Below, piece after piece: positions 28,912 to 37,329 of a stretch of 64,000 nt of DNA; position 1 is the first letter of the stretch, and each line of letters begins with the position of its first letter. The position numbers and the translations under genes were made by a program. The stretch spans positions 186,001-250,000 of the forward strand of contig SCMY01000001.1 in assembly GCA_005502805.1 (NCBI GenBank). Direction: 5' to 3'. Below the pieces are notes generated by a model. That model ran no database searches and had not been told where the DNA came from. It saw only the letters and a program-made list of their open reading frames with translations. The DNA comes from Rhizobiales bacterium 2SD (GTDB lineage Bacteria > Pseudomonadota > Alphaproteobacteria > Rhizobiales > Beijerinckiaceae).

Positions 28912-30471
28912 TCAGGCCTTGGCGAGCCAGGCCTCGGCGAGCTGCCAGGCGCCGCCGGAATCGAGCACGATGTTCTGCAGCTCCTTGCGCGCGACATGGC
29001 GCGCCTCGCGGAAGAACAGCCAGGAATAATAGTCGTTCTTGTTCAGTGCGGTCTGGAGCTCTTTGTAGATCGCCTTGCGCCTGGCCTGCTCCGTCTCCTC
29101 GCGGCCCTGATCGACCAGGCGGAAGATCTCCTCGTCCTTGATCCCGGACCAGTTCTGCGCCGCCGCGCGGCCGAAGAACGGGCCGAAGACGTGGTCCGGA
29201 TCGGCGCGCGGGACATTGACCCGCCCCATCGCCAGCTCGTGCTGCAGGCCGAGCACCTTCGGCACCCAGGCCTGCCGCTCCAGGATCTCGATCTCCATGT
29301 TGATCTTGAACGGCTTGAGCTGCGCCTGGACGATCTGCGCGACCTGCGTGTCGGGATCGCGCTGGATGATCGAGAGCTTGCAGGTGAAGCCGTTTGGCTG
29401 GCCGCCCTCCTTCAACAGGGCCTGGACCTTGGCGGGATCGAGCCTGGGTTGCGGCACGCTCGCGTCATAGGACCAGTCGCTTGGCGGCACCCAGGTCGGC
29501 GTCACCGCGCCGAAGCCACGGGTGATGCCTTTCATCAGCACGTTGCGGTCGATGCCGTGATTGACGGCGGCGCGCAGGTGCGGATTGGCGAAGATGCCCT
29601 TGGAGACGTTGAAGGTCAGCCATTGCGCGATGCCCGGAGGGACCGCGACCAGCTTCAGAGCCGGGTTCTTCTCGACCTCCTCGAAATCGCGCGGCGTGAC
29701 GCCGTCGACGAGATGCACCCCGCCCGACTTGACCTCGACCATTTTGACCGCCGTGGTCGGGATGATCCGCAATGTCACGGCATCGGCATAAGGCAGCTTC
29801 TTGCCGTCGGCGCCGTCGCGCCAGTAGCGCTCGTTGCGGACGAAGCGGATCTGGCTGCCGCCGACCCATTCGGCGAATTTGTAGGGGCCGGTGCCGACCG
29901 GCTGGCGCCCGAAATCCTGTCCGAGCTTCTTCAGCGCCGCCGGCGAGCACATCATGCCCGCCTCCACCGCGAGCGAGGCCAGCGCCGCGCCCGAAGGCTG
30001 CTTCAGGTTGATCTTGACCGCCATCGGCCCAGCGACCTCGGCACTGGCGATGTCGGCGAGATCAGGGCTGCGCGGCGCGGTCGAATTCGGCGCCACGACG
30101 CGCGAGATGTTGAACACCACCGCCTCGGCGTCGAAGGGCTCCCCGTCATGGAAGACGACGCCCTCGCGCAACTTGAAGACCACGGACTTTTTGTCCTCGG
30201 ACCACTGCCAGCTCGTCGCCAGCGAGGGCTGCAGATTGCCCTGCACGTCGAACTTCAGCAGTCCCTCGAACATCTGGATCAGGGCATAGCGATCCGAGGT
30301 CGGCGCATCGCCCATGATCGGATCGAGACTCTTCGGCTGCAGGTCCATCGAGGCGACGATCGTGCCGCCGCGAGCCGGAGAGCTTTGTGCGAAAGCAAGG
30401 CCGGGCAGCCCGGCGATGAGGCCCGCGCCCGATGCGCCGAGCAAAAGACCGCGACGTGAAATCAGGGCCAT
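28912..30471 (-). CDS. family 5 ABC substrate-binding protein (canonical order)
   Basis: The 519-residue protein has a Tat-like leader (SRRGLLLGASGAGLIAGLPG, cleavage near AFAQS). The SBP_5 regions are in the usual order: SLDPIMGDAPTSD, VFKLREGVVFHDGEPFDAEA, VGTGPYKFAEW, HLRAAVNHGIDRNVLMKG, then the C-terminal QIVQAQLKPFKINMEIEI and KAIYKELQTALNKNDYYSWL. GGGAGG precedes ATG 30471. It is divergent from the GntR gene and its permeases lie across that promoter at 31399-33247. Given the enzymes around it the solute is more likely a sugar acid or oligosaccharide acid than a peptide. Confidence 0.92.
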   Translation of the reverse strand: MALISRRGLLLGASGAGLIAGLPGLAFAQSSPARGGTIVASMDLQPKSLDPIMGDAPTSDRYALIQMFEGLLKFDVQGNLQPSLATSWQWSEDKKSVVFKLREGVVFHDGEPFDAEAVVFNISRVVAPNSTAPRSPDLADIASAEVAGPMAVKINLKQPSGAALASLAVEAGMMCSPAALKKLGQDFGRQPVGTGPYKFAEWVGGSQIRFVRNERYWRDGADGKKLPYADAVTLRIIPTTAVKMVEVKSGGVHLVDGVTPRDFEEVEKNPALKLVAVPPGIAQWLTFNVSKGIFANPHLRAAVNHGIDRNVLMKGITRGFGAVTPTWVPPSDWSYDASVPQPRLDPAKVQALLKEGGQPNGFTCKLSIIQRDPDTQVAQIVQAQLKPFKINMEIEILERQAWVPKVLGLQHELAMGRVNVPRADPDHVFGPFFGRAAAQNWSGIKDEEIFRLVDQGREETEQARRKAIYKELQTALNKNDYYSWLFFREARHVARKELQNIVLDSGGAWQLAEAWLAKA

Positions 30472-30530
30472 TGGCGTGATCTCCTCCCCTGGCGCTCTTG
30501 GTCTGAAAGCCGGCGCCGACGGAGCGATCA

Positions 30531-30555
30531 CCTATCAGATATGTTATGAGATAGG
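30531..30555. promoter_or_regulatory. candidate GntR operator, copy 1
   Basis: CCTATC (30531-30536) and GATAGG (30550-30555) are complementary arms flanking the 13-mer GATATGTTATGAG (30538-30550). The same 13-mer recurs at 30641-30653. Copy 1 lies 60 bases upstream of the leftward binding-protein start, a position suited to repressing that promoter. Confidence 0.6.
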
Positions 30556-30635
30556 CAATTGCTTTTTTGCAGATCGACGCGAAGCCGTCGCAGCGCAACC
30601 TGCGCATTCCTGTTGACGCGCTTGGCAGCCGAAGA

Positions 30636-30653
30636 TATCTGATATGTTATGAG
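30636..30653. promoter_or_regulatory. candidate GntR operator, copy 2, overlapping the gntR start codon
   Basis: The palindrome ATATCTGATAT (30635-30645) runs into the second copy of GATATGTTATGAG (30641-30653). The ATG of the GntR gene (30649-30651) is inside the repeat, and no Shine-Dalgarno sequence is visible ahead of it. This suggests autoregulation and possibly a very short or absent leader. Confidence 0.6.
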
Positions 30654-31386
30654 TGACATCGCCGCCCTCCAACCCGACAAGCAGCGTCTGACCGAAGCGG
30701 TGACGCAGTTCGTGATCGACCGCGTGGCCGAGCGCGTCTATCGCCCGGGCGACCAGCTGCCGTCGGAGTCCGAGCTCGCCAAGCGGCTCAACGTCTCGAA
30801 GCCGGTGGTGCGCGAGGCGCTCGGGCGCCTCTCGGCTCTCGGCATCGTCCAGGTCCAGCAGGGCAAGCCGACGACGGTGAAGGGACTCTCGGTCACCCCG
30901 CTCGACCAGTTCCTGCGCCTGGCCGTCCGCGTCACCGACAACGGCCTGCGCGAGGCGGTCGAGCTCCGGCGCGCCATCGAGGTCGAGGTCGCGGCGCTTG
31001 CCGCCGAACGGGCGACGTCGCTCCAGCTCGAACCAGTGGAAGCCGCGCTGGAAAAGATGCGCGCCAATATCGACGGCGATTTCGAGCGCTGGCTGCAGGG
31101 CGACCTCGCCTTCCACGTCGCGCTGGCGCGCTGCTCCGGCAACGCGCTGCTCGAGCATCTCGTCAACGCGCTCGTGGAGACGATCAAGTTCACCCAGCGC
31201 GCGCTGGGCATGCAGCGCGACTTGCGGGACCCAGCCGCGACAGTCGCCCGGCATCAGGCCATCGTCGATGCGGTGAAGGCCCACGATCCGGCCGCGGCGC
31301 GCATCGCCATGACCACGCATTTCGCCGTGTCCGACGCCGTCATCGCCGAGATCGCCCGCGATCATCGCCGGCTCGATCGCTACTGA
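30649..31386 (+). CDS. FadR-subfamily GntR transcriptional regulator
   Basis: A 245-residue regulator. Residues about 12-75 form the GntR winged helix (YRPGDQLPSESELAKRLNVS, KPVVREALGRL), and the FCD all-helical effector domain follows, with LRRAIEVEVAALAAERAT, the metal-type HVALARCSGNALLEHLV and the late RHQAIVDAV. Such FadR-type proteins respond to sugar acids or other carboxylates. It is first in a rightward operon with two permeases and three enzymes, and divergent from the binding-protein operon. The repeated GATATGTTATGAG is its likely site. Confidence 0.9.
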   Translation: MSDIAALQPDKQRLTEAVTQFVIDRVAERVYRPGDQLPSESELAKRLNVSKPVVREALGRLSALGIVQVQQGKPTTVKGLSVTPLDQFLRLAVRVTDNGLREAVELRRAIEVEVAALAAERATSLQLEPVEAALEKMRANIDGDFERWLQGDLAFHVALARCSGNALLEHLVNALVETIKFTQRALGMQRDLRDPAATVARHQAIVDAVKAHDPAAARIAMTTHFAVSDAVIAEIARDHRRLDRY

Positions 31387-31398
31387 GGGATCGCGACC

Positions 31399-32340
31399 GT
31401 GCTGCCCTATCTGGCCAAGAAGCTTGCTCAGATGCTGCCGGTGGCCTTCTTCGTCACGATCATCGTCTTCACGCTCACCAACCTGTTGCCGGGCGACCCG
31501 ACCGTCACCATCCTCGGCGAGCAGGCAAGTCCGGAGCAGCGCGCCGCCGTGCGAGTGGAGTACGGCCTCGATCAGCCGGCCCCGGTCCGTTACGTCACCT
31601 GGCTCGCCCGCGTCGCGCAGGGCGATTTCGGCCGCTCGCTACGCACCCGCGAAGATGTCGGCGAGATGCTGGCCGCGCGCATCCCGGTGACGCTCGAGCT
31701 CGGTTTCCTCTCGATCCTGATTGCAGTCGCGATCGGCATGCCGGCCGGCATCCTCGCCGCGCGCTTCCGCGGCAGCCTGATCGATGTGGCGGCCAGCTTT
31801 GTCGCCATGTCCTCGGTGGCGGTGCCCTATTTCTGGATGGGCGTGCTGCTGATCATGCTGTTCTCGCTCAAGCTCGGCTGGCTGCCGCCCTCCGGCCATG
31901 TCCGCTTCCTCGACGACCCCGGCGGCAATCTCAGGCTGATGGTGATGCCGGCGCTGACGATCGGCACCGCCTTCGCCGCGCTCGTCATGCGCCAGACCCG
32001 CGCCTCGATGCTGCAGGTGCTGTCGATGGACTATATCCGTACCGCCCGCGCCAAGGGGCTGAGCGAGCGGCTCGTCCTGATCCGGCATGCACTGCGCAAT
32101 GCGCTGATCCCGATCGTCACCGTCATCGGCCTGCAGATCGGCGCCCTGCTCGGCGGCGCGGTGGTGACCGAGACGGTGTTCGCCCTGCCCGGCCTCGGCC
32201 GCATGCTGGTCGACGGCATCTTCCAGCGCGACTTCCCGGTCATCCAGGGCGCGATCCTGTTCATCGTCATCGCGGTCTTCGCCGTGAACCTCCTGACCGA
32301 CCTGCTCTACCGGGCCTTCGACCCGCGCGTGAAGGCGTGA
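31399..32340 (+). CDS. ABC transporter permease, DppB/OppB type (sugar-acid locus)
   Basis: The 313-residue permease opens with YLAKKLAQMLPVAFFVTIIV followed by FTLTNLLPGDP and has the EAA loop MDYIRTARAKGLSERLVLIR near the C-terminus. It starts 12 bases after the GntR stop. GTG is not needed: the ATG-like codon here is the GTG at 31399, preceded by GAGGGATCG. Its partner follows within five bases. No ATPase gene is found in this locus on either strand. Confidence 0.9.
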   Translation: MLPYLAKKLAQMLPVAFFVTIIVFTLTNLLPGDPTVTILGEQASPEQRAAVRVEYGLDQPAPVRYVTWLARVAQGDFGRSLRTREDVGEMLAARIPVTLELGFLSILIAVAIGMPAGILAARFRGSLIDVAASFVAMSSVAVPYFWMGVLLIMLFSLKLGWLPPSGHVRFLDDPGGNLRLMVMPALTIGTAFAALVMRQTRASMLQVLSMDYIRTARAKGLSERLVLIRHALRNALIPIVTVIGLQIGALLGGAVVTETVFALPGLGRMLVDGIFQRDFPVIQGAILFIVIAVFAVNLLTDLLYRAFDPRVKA

Positions 32341-32344
32341 GGCG

Positions 32345-33247
32345 ATGGCGGCCGTGACCGGACCGATGCCCCCCGCCGCCGCAGCGACGCAGCACACTCC
32401 TCGCTCGCCCGGCGCGATCATCCTGCACCGCATCCTCGGCTCCTGGCAGGGACGCTTCGGCACGATCGTGCTCGCCGTCATCGTCGCGCTCGGACTGCTG
32501 GCGCCCTGGCTCTCGCCCTACTCGCCCATCGATATCGACCCCGACGCCTTCTCGATGCCGCCAAGCGCCGCGCATTGGTTCGGCACCGACGAGATCGGCC
32601 GCGATGTGCTCTCGCGCGTGCTGCACGGCGCTACCGTCTCGCTGCAGGTGGTGATCTTCGCCATCGGGCTCGCGCTGATCGCGGGCTCGCTGCTCGGGCT
32701 GGTCTCCGGCTGGCTCGGCGGACGTTGGGACGCGCTGATCATGCGGATCATGGACGCCTTCCTGGCCTTCCCACTGCTGGTGCTGGCGCTCTCGATCGTC
32801 GCCGTGCTCGGCCCCGACCTCGTCAACGCCATGCTCGCCATCGCCATCACCAAGATGCCGGGCTTCGCGCGACTGGTACGGGCCGAGGTGCTCTCCCTGC
32901 GCGAGGCCGACTATGTCGTGGCGGCCCAGGCCTCCGGCGCGCGCCCCTTTCGCATCCTCGCCAAGCACATCTGGCCGAACGTCTCCGGCAACGTCATCGT
33001 CTATGGCTCGCTCTCGGCCTCGCAGGCGCTGATCACCGAAAGCGCCCTCTCCTTCCTCGGCCTCGGCGTGCAGCCGCCGACGCCGAGCTGGGGCTACATG
33101 GTCGCGACCGGCATCCAGTTCTACCAGTCCTGGTGGATGAGCTTCTTTCCCGGGCTCGCCATCTTCCTGACCGTGCTGGCGCTGAATTTCCTCGGCGATG
33201 CCGTGCGCGACGCCTTCGACGCAAGGCTCGGCGACGGCCATGGCTGA
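32345..33247 (+). CDS. ABC transporter permease, DppC/OppC type (sugar-acid locus)
   Basis: The 300-residue protein has the DppC hallmarks HWFGTDEIGRDVLSRVLHGA, an EAA loop READYVVAAQASGARPFRIL, and SFLGLGVQPPTPSWGYMV near the end. The N-terminal tail is about 40 residues and Pro/Ala-rich. It forms the channel with the preceding DppB-type protein. Its last codons overlap the SDR start by eight bases, placing transport and metabolism in one transcript. Confidence 0.92.
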   Translation: MAAVTGPMPPAAAATQHTPRSPGAIILHRILGSWQGRFGTIVLAVIVALGLLAPWLSPYSPIDIDPDAFSMPPSAAHWFGTDEIGRDVLSRVLHGATVSLQVVIFAIGLALIAGSLLGLVSGWLGGRWDALIMRIMDAFLAFPLLVLALSIVAVLGPDLVNAMLAIAITKMPGFARLVRAEVLSLREADYVVAAQASGARPFRILAKHIWPNVSGNVIVYGSLSASQALITESALSFLGLGVQPPTPSWGYMVATGIQFYQSWWMSFFPGLAIFLTVLALNFLGDAVRDAFDARLGDGHG

Positions 33248-34001
33248 ACCGGCACACCTTCAGGCCGACCTGACGGGACGCCGGGCGCTCGTCACCGGCG
33301 CGACGCAGGGCATCGGACTTGCCATCGCGACCACGCTCGCGCGCTCCGGCGCCACCGTCTGCCTCAACGGCCTTGCGCTTGGTGACGAGCTCGGCACGGC
33401 CTGCCGCGCCGCGGGAGCAGCCTTCGGCATCGCCGCCGACCTGACGCAGGCCACCGAGGTCGAGCACCTGATCGCCGAGGCGACCAACAGGCTCGGCGGG
33501 ATCGATATCCTCGTGCTCAACGCCGCCCTGCAGGAGCGCGCGCCCTGGCACGGCTTCGATCGCGTGGCGCTCGACCGGCAATGGGAGCTCAACCTCGCCG
33601 CCAACTACCGGCTGATGCAGGCGCTCGTTCCGGCCATGGCCGGGCGTGGTTTCGGCCGACTGATCGCGATCGGCTCGATCCAGCAAGTCAGGGAGCATCC
33701 CGAGATGCTCGCCTATGCCGCGAGCAAGGCGGCGCTGGAGAGCATGGTCCGTAACATCGCCCGCCAGGTCGCGGCCGCCGGCGTCACCTGCAATGTGCTG
33801 GCGCCCGGCGCCATCGCAACCGCGCGCAATCGCGAGGCCTTGGCCGATCCCGCCTATCGCAACACCGTGCTCGCCCGCATCCCGGCCAGCCGCCTGGGCA
33901 CGCCGGAGGACTGCGCCGAGGTCGCGCTGTTCCTGGCCTCCGACGGTGCCCGCTACATCACCGGCACGACGCTCTTCGTCGATGGCGGCATGCACCTTTG
34001 A
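33240..34001 (+). CDS. SDR-family oxidoreductase
   Basis: A 253-residue classical short-chain dehydrogenase. The cofactor motif is VTGATQGIG near residue 20, followed by the NAA segment (LVLNAALQER), the catalytic Ser in IAIGSIQ, and YAASKAA for the Tyr-Lys pair. The C-terminus ends TLFVDGGMHL, typical of FabG-like enzymes. It likely oxidises a hydroxyl of the imported sugar or sugar acid. ATG 33240 was chosen for the eight-base overlap with the permease stop; earlier codons encode permease residues in another frame. Confidence 0.88.
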   Translation: MAEPAHLQADLTGRRALVTGATQGIGLAIATTLARSGATVCLNGLALGDELGTACRAAGAAFGIAADLTQATEVEHLIAEATNRLGGIDILVLNAALQERAPWHGFDRVALDRQWELNLAANYRLMQALVPAMAGRGFGRLIAIGSIQQVREHPEMLAYAASKAALESMVRNIARQVAAAGVTCNVLAPGAIATARNREALADPAYRNTVLARIPASRLGTPEDCAEVALFLASDGARYITGTTLFVDGGMHL

Positions 34002-34017
34002 CGGAGTGAACAGGCCG

Positions 34018-35208
34018 ATGAAGATCGTCGACATGAGGGTGCGCTGCGTGGCGATCCCGCTCAATGCGCAGCTTCGCCACAATACCGGGGTTCATCCCGG
34101 CTATTTCCTGCGCACCATCCTCGAACTGATCACCGATGAGGGCCTCATTGGCCTTGGCGAGGTCGGCGGCGGCGACCAGCGCGGCGCGCTGATGAAGCTG
34201 AAGCCGCGCATCATCGGCATGGACCCGTTCCATCTCGAACTGATCAAGCTCAAGACGCTGCGGGCTATCTATTATCTCTCCAACGCCCGGCTCTATGCCG
34301 CGATCGAGATGGCCTGCCTCGACATCCAGGGCAAGGCGCTCGGCCGCCCGCTCTGCGACCTCCTCGGCGGGCCGGTGCGCAACCGCATCCCGATGATCGC
34401 CTATCTGTTCTGGCGCTATGACCGGCCGGGCGGCGGCCATGACGAGCATCCGCAGGACATGGCCGATCTCTGCCAGGAGCTGCACGAGACGCTCGGCGTC
34501 AAGGCGATGAAGCTCAAGGCCGGCGTACTCTCACCCGAGACCGAAGCGGCGGCGGTCGAAGCCTGCCGCGAGCGCATGGGACCGGATTTCGGCCTGCGCA
34601 TCGATCCCAACGGCGTCTGGTCGGTGCCAACGGCGATCCGCATCGGCCAGCGGCTCGAAGCCGTCGGCATGGAGTATTTCGAGGATCCGGCCTGGGGGCT
34701 CGAAGGCAACGCCGCCGTGCGCAAGGCCGTGCGCATACCGATCGCGACGAATATGTACCCGGCTAAATTCGATGATCTCGGCCCGGCCATCCGCCTCGGA
34801 GCGGTCGACATCGTCCTGACCGACATCCATTACTGGGAAGGCCCGCGCGGCGTGAAGGACCTCGCCGCGATCTGCCGGACCTTCGCGCTCGGCGTCGCCA
34901 TGCATTCGGGCGCCGAGTTCGGCATCGAGCTCGCCGCCATGCTGCACACCGCCGCGACCATCCCCGAGATGAGCTTCGCCGGCGACGCGCATTACCACTA
35001 CCTGACCGACGACATCATCGAAGGCGGGCTGATGCCCTATGAGGACGGCGCCATCCGCGTGCCGACCGGCCCCGGCCTCGGCGTCGCGCTCGACGAGGAC
35101 AAGATGCGCCATTACGGCGCGCTCTACGACGAGAAGGGCGACTATTACGCCCGCTTCCATCAGGACCCCTACCGCCCGGACTGGCATCCCGTGGTCGGCG
35201 GAGTTTGA
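34018..35208 (+). CDS. enolase-superfamily acid-sugar dehydratase, D-glucarate dehydratase-like
   Basis: A 396-residue enolase-superfamily enzyme closest in pattern to glucarate dehydratases. KLK (K165/K167) carries the base, metal ligands are D196 (RIDPN), E222 (YFEDP) and N245 (IATNM), and D269 with H296 forms the second base dyad. In E. coli glucarate dehydratase the His is followed by Ser-Asn, which contacts substrate; here the sequence is H296-S-G298, so the acid sugar accepted is probably not plain glucarate. Dehydration would yield a 2-keto-3-deoxy sugar acid. It sits between the SDR and an RraA-type aldolase, consistent with oxidation, dehydration and cleavage. Confidence 0.85.
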   Translation: MKIVDMRVRCVAIPLNAQLRHNTGVHPGYFLRTILELITDEGLIGLGEVGGGDQRGALMKLKPRIIGMDPFHLELIKLKTLRAIYYLSNARLYAAIEMACLDIQGKALGRPLCDLLGGPVRNRIPMIAYLFWRYDRPGGGHDEHPQDMADLCQELHETLGVKAMKLKAGVLSPETEAAAVEACRERMGPDFGLRIDPNGVWSVPTAIRIGQRLEAVGMEYFEDPAWGLEGNAAVRKAVRIPIATNMYPAKFDDLGPAIRLGAVDIVLTDIHYWEGPRGVKDLAAICRTFALGVAMHSGAEFGIELAAMLHTAATIPEMSFAGDAHYHYLTDDIIEGGLMPYEDGAIRVPTGPGLGVALDEDKMRHYGALYDEKGDYYARFHQDPYRPDWHPVVGGV

Positions 35209-35229
35209 GCAGCAATCCGGAGAGCAGCG

Positions 35230-35994
35230 ATGACAGCCCATCCGACGAAGACCGATACCGGCGCGCTCCAGCGCGAGGCCGCGATGATGAAACTCGAAGC
35301 CCTGATCGCGCATCAGGAACTGGTCGAGCCGGTCGAGCTCACCATCCCGCACAAGGAACTGCTCGCCCGCTACGAGCGCCTCTACACCGGCGCGATCAGC
35401 GACGTGCTGCGCGAGCACTGCCTGACCGAGCAGACTTTGCCGAACGCCCTGGTGCCGCTGCGCTCGGAGAAGACCGTTGCCGGCTTCGCCTTCACCGTGA
35501 AGAGCGCACCCAACACCAAGGTCTCCGGCGAACTGACCTTCCGCACCCAGATGCTCGACGCGATGCACGCGGACAGCTTCGTGGTCTGGGACACCTCCGG
35601 CGACCAGGAGGCCACCGCCTGGGGCGGCGTCATGACCGCGACAGCGATCGGCAAGGGCATCCGCGCTGCCGTGATCGACGGCGGCATCCGCGACACTCAC
35701 CAGATTCTGGAGAAGGATTTCCCGGTCTATTATCGTTATCGCAGTCCGAACGGCTCGCTCGGCCGCTGCCTGATCTCGCATTACCAGACCCCAGTGAAGA
35801 TCGGATCCTGCTGGGTGAGGCCCGGCGACATCGTCGTCGGCGACATCGACGGCGTCATCGTGGTGCCGCGCAAGCTCGCCATAGCCGTGCTGGAGCGGGC
35901 CGAGGAGATCCTGCGCAACGAGAAGACGATCTTCGGCTGGGTCGCCGACGGCGACAGCGTCCAGGCCATCGCCGAGAAGGGCGGATATTTCTGA
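35230..35994 (+). CDS. RraA-family aldolase-like protein (second copy)
   Basis: A 254-residue RraA-fold protein with the active-site VIDGGIRDTHQI (Arg-Asp pair) and VVGDIDGVIVVP. It has an N-terminal extension of about 45 residues before the core ERLYTGAISDVLREH. It differs much from the copy at 28175, so they are not recent duplicates. It is the last gene of the rightward operon and would cleave a 4-hydroxy-2-oxo acid, for instance the keto-deoxy product made by the preceding dehydratase after further steps. GGAGAGCAGCG precedes the ATG. Confidence 0.88.
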   Translation: MTAHPTKTDTGALQREAAMMKLEALIAHQELVEPVELTIPHKELLARYERLYTGAISDVLREHCLTEQTLPNALVPLRSEKTVAGFAFTVKSAPNTKVSGELTFRTQMLDAMHADSFVVWDTSGDQEATAWGGVMTATAIGKGIRAAVIDGGIRDTHQILEKDFPVYYRYRSPNGSLGRCLISHYQTPVKIGSCWVRPGDIVVGDIDGVIVVPRKLAIAVLERAEEILRNEKTIFGWVADGDSVQAIAEKGGYF

Positions 35995-36086
35995 AGGGCC
36001 TCATCGCGGTCGGTGCTTGAACATGTGCGACGCCTCCCCAAATTCAGCGGAAAGGGTGCATAGCTTCAGCTGCGACGGAGTTCGCC

Positions 36087-36281
36087 ATGTACCATGAGAA
36101 GTTGAAGGACTTCCGCAAGCGCTCGATCGAGAAGGCCCTGCGGGCCGGGCTTCCCGCCTACTTCATCGACGAATGCCTTGGTGACGGGGTGATCCGCGTC
36201 AGGCCCGGTGGCGTCGCTGACCGCATCGTCGTCAGCCAAGGCCAGATCCAGGTCAAGCCAGTGGAATGCCGGTCCTGCTGA
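36087..36281 (+). CDS. small hypothetical protein
   Basis: The 64-residue frame starts with ATG six bases after GGAG and begins MYHEKLKDFRKRSIEKALRA, an amphipathic helix, followed by a short sheet-like part and the C-terminal VECRSC. No signal peptide is seen. It lies between the RraA gene and a strong terminator hairpin that would end its transcript. I do not recognise the family. Ribosome site, terminator and sensible composition favour a real gene, though coding status is uncertain. Confidence 0.5.
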   Translation: MYHEKLKDFRKRSIEKALRAGLPAYFIDECLGDGVIRVRPGGVADRIVVSQGQIQVKPVECRSC

Positions 36282-36315
36282 CGCCGGGCTGATCCCGTCA
36301 TCGCCTATTGCCGCC

Positions 36316-36342
36316 CGCGCGAGACGATCCATGTCTCGCGCG
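36316..36342. terminator. bidirectional hairpin terminator
   Basis: CGCGCGAGAC (36316-36325) and GTCTCGCGCG (36333-36342) form a perfect 10-bp stem around the loop GATCCAT. It lies between the small rightward gene and the leftward metallophosphoesterase, whose stop is 20 bases away. No T-run is present. Confidence 0.65.
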
Positions 36343-36361
36343 CTTCGTCGCCGCTTTGCCG

Positions 36362-37261
36362 TCAGGCCATGGCCGCCGCGCCTGCGAGGGCGGCCGAAGC
36401 GATCCTGCGCTGCCGCAATTCGGGATGCTCGTCGAAAGGCTGGAGCGGCGTCATCCAGCGCCGGAGCGTTCCGGCTGCGTCGATGCGGGCGGTGAAGGGG
36501 TCCTTGCCGTGGACTGTCCAGGTGAGGGTGTCGCCGAGTTCGAGCAAGGCGAAGGCGCCGGCCGGCTCCGGCAAGGTCGTGAAGCTCTCGGTCAGCGACT
36601 GCAGCGTCAGATGCGGGATCGCATCGACGGTGGTCAGCGTATTCCAGTGGACATGGCCGGCGATGCAGAGCATCGGCACTTTGGCCTTTGCGAGCACGGC
36701 GCGGACGCGCTCGGCGCCGGGATAGGTCGAGGAGGCCGGGTTGCGCTCGAAATAATAGTTGCCGATCTGGCCGTGGCCGGAGACGGGGACATGGCTCATC
36801 ACGACGAGCGGCCGATCTGCGGCCTCGATCGTGGCGGCGAGCCAGATCAGGTCGGCCTCGCGCAGCACGAAGCCACCCGGGCGATGGATGCGCGAGTCGG
36901 CGGCCCAGAGCACGAGACGCCAGCCACCGAGATCGACGGTGCGATGGCCGAGGCTCTGGCCGAGGATTTCCTCGTTCTCGGCGACGCTGAGATGGTCGCG
37001 ATCATGATTGCCGCAGAGATGGAAGCGCGGCGCCGTAATGGGTGCGAAGGCCTCGGCGACCTCGCGCTCCAGCCGGAGATCGGTGGCGTGGTCGACATCG
37101 GAGATGCGGTCGCCGAGATCGATCACCGCATCAGGCTTTGCATCGGCGACGAAGCGGCGGAACTCGCCCATTAGCGGCAGGGCGGCGGTGCCGACCTTGG
37201 TGAAGCTGTTCTCGCCATGGTGGATGTCGGCGACGAAGGCGAGGCGAAGGGAGCGGGTCAT
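36362..37261 (-). CDS. calcineurin-like metallophosphoesterase
   Basis: A 299-residue cytoplasmic phosphoesterase with the five metal-binding blocks: DIHHG, GDRISD, GNHDRDH, SHVPVSG and GHVHW. The protein therefore belongs to the class III cyclic-nucleotide-phosphodiesterase/Icc-like metallophosphatases. I chose ATG 37261, where the beta strand RLAFVAD begins; the longer frame runs into the terminator of the gene upstream. It may hydrolyse a phosphodiester brought in or made from the solute of the adjacent transporter. A hairpin terminator separates it from the binding protein, so expression need not be equal. Confidence 0.85.
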   Translation of the reverse strand: MTRSLRLAFVADIHHGENSFTKVGTAALPLMGEFRRFVADAKPDAVIDLGDRISDVDHATDLRLEREVAEAFAPITAPRFHLCGNHDRDHLSVAENEEILGQSLGHRTVDLGGWRLVLWAADSRIHRPGGFVLREADLIWLAATIEAADRPLVVMSHVPVSGHGQIGNYYFERNPASSTYPGAERVRAVLAKAKVPMLCIAGHVHWNTLTTVDAIPHLTLQSLTESFTTLPEPAGAFALLELGDTLTWTVHGKDPFTARIDAAGTLRRWMTPLQPFDEHPELRQRRIASAALAGAAAMA

Positions 37262-37286
37262 GGCGTGGCTCGTCGAGCAGGATCGG

Positions 37287-37323
37287 AAAAGGAGAGCGGG
37301 AGCCGACCGGGCCGGCTCCCGCT
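37287..37323 (-). terminator. intrinsic terminator after the binding-protein gene (leftward)
   Basis: Read leftward, AGCGGGAGCC (37323-37314) pairs with GGCTCCCGCT (37304-37295) around a 9-base loop, then CTCCTTTTCC follows. This is a standard stem plus T-rich tail just past the binding-protein stop, and should reduce read-through into the metallophosphoesterase. Confidence 0.8.
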
Positions 37324-37329
37324 GGCGCA

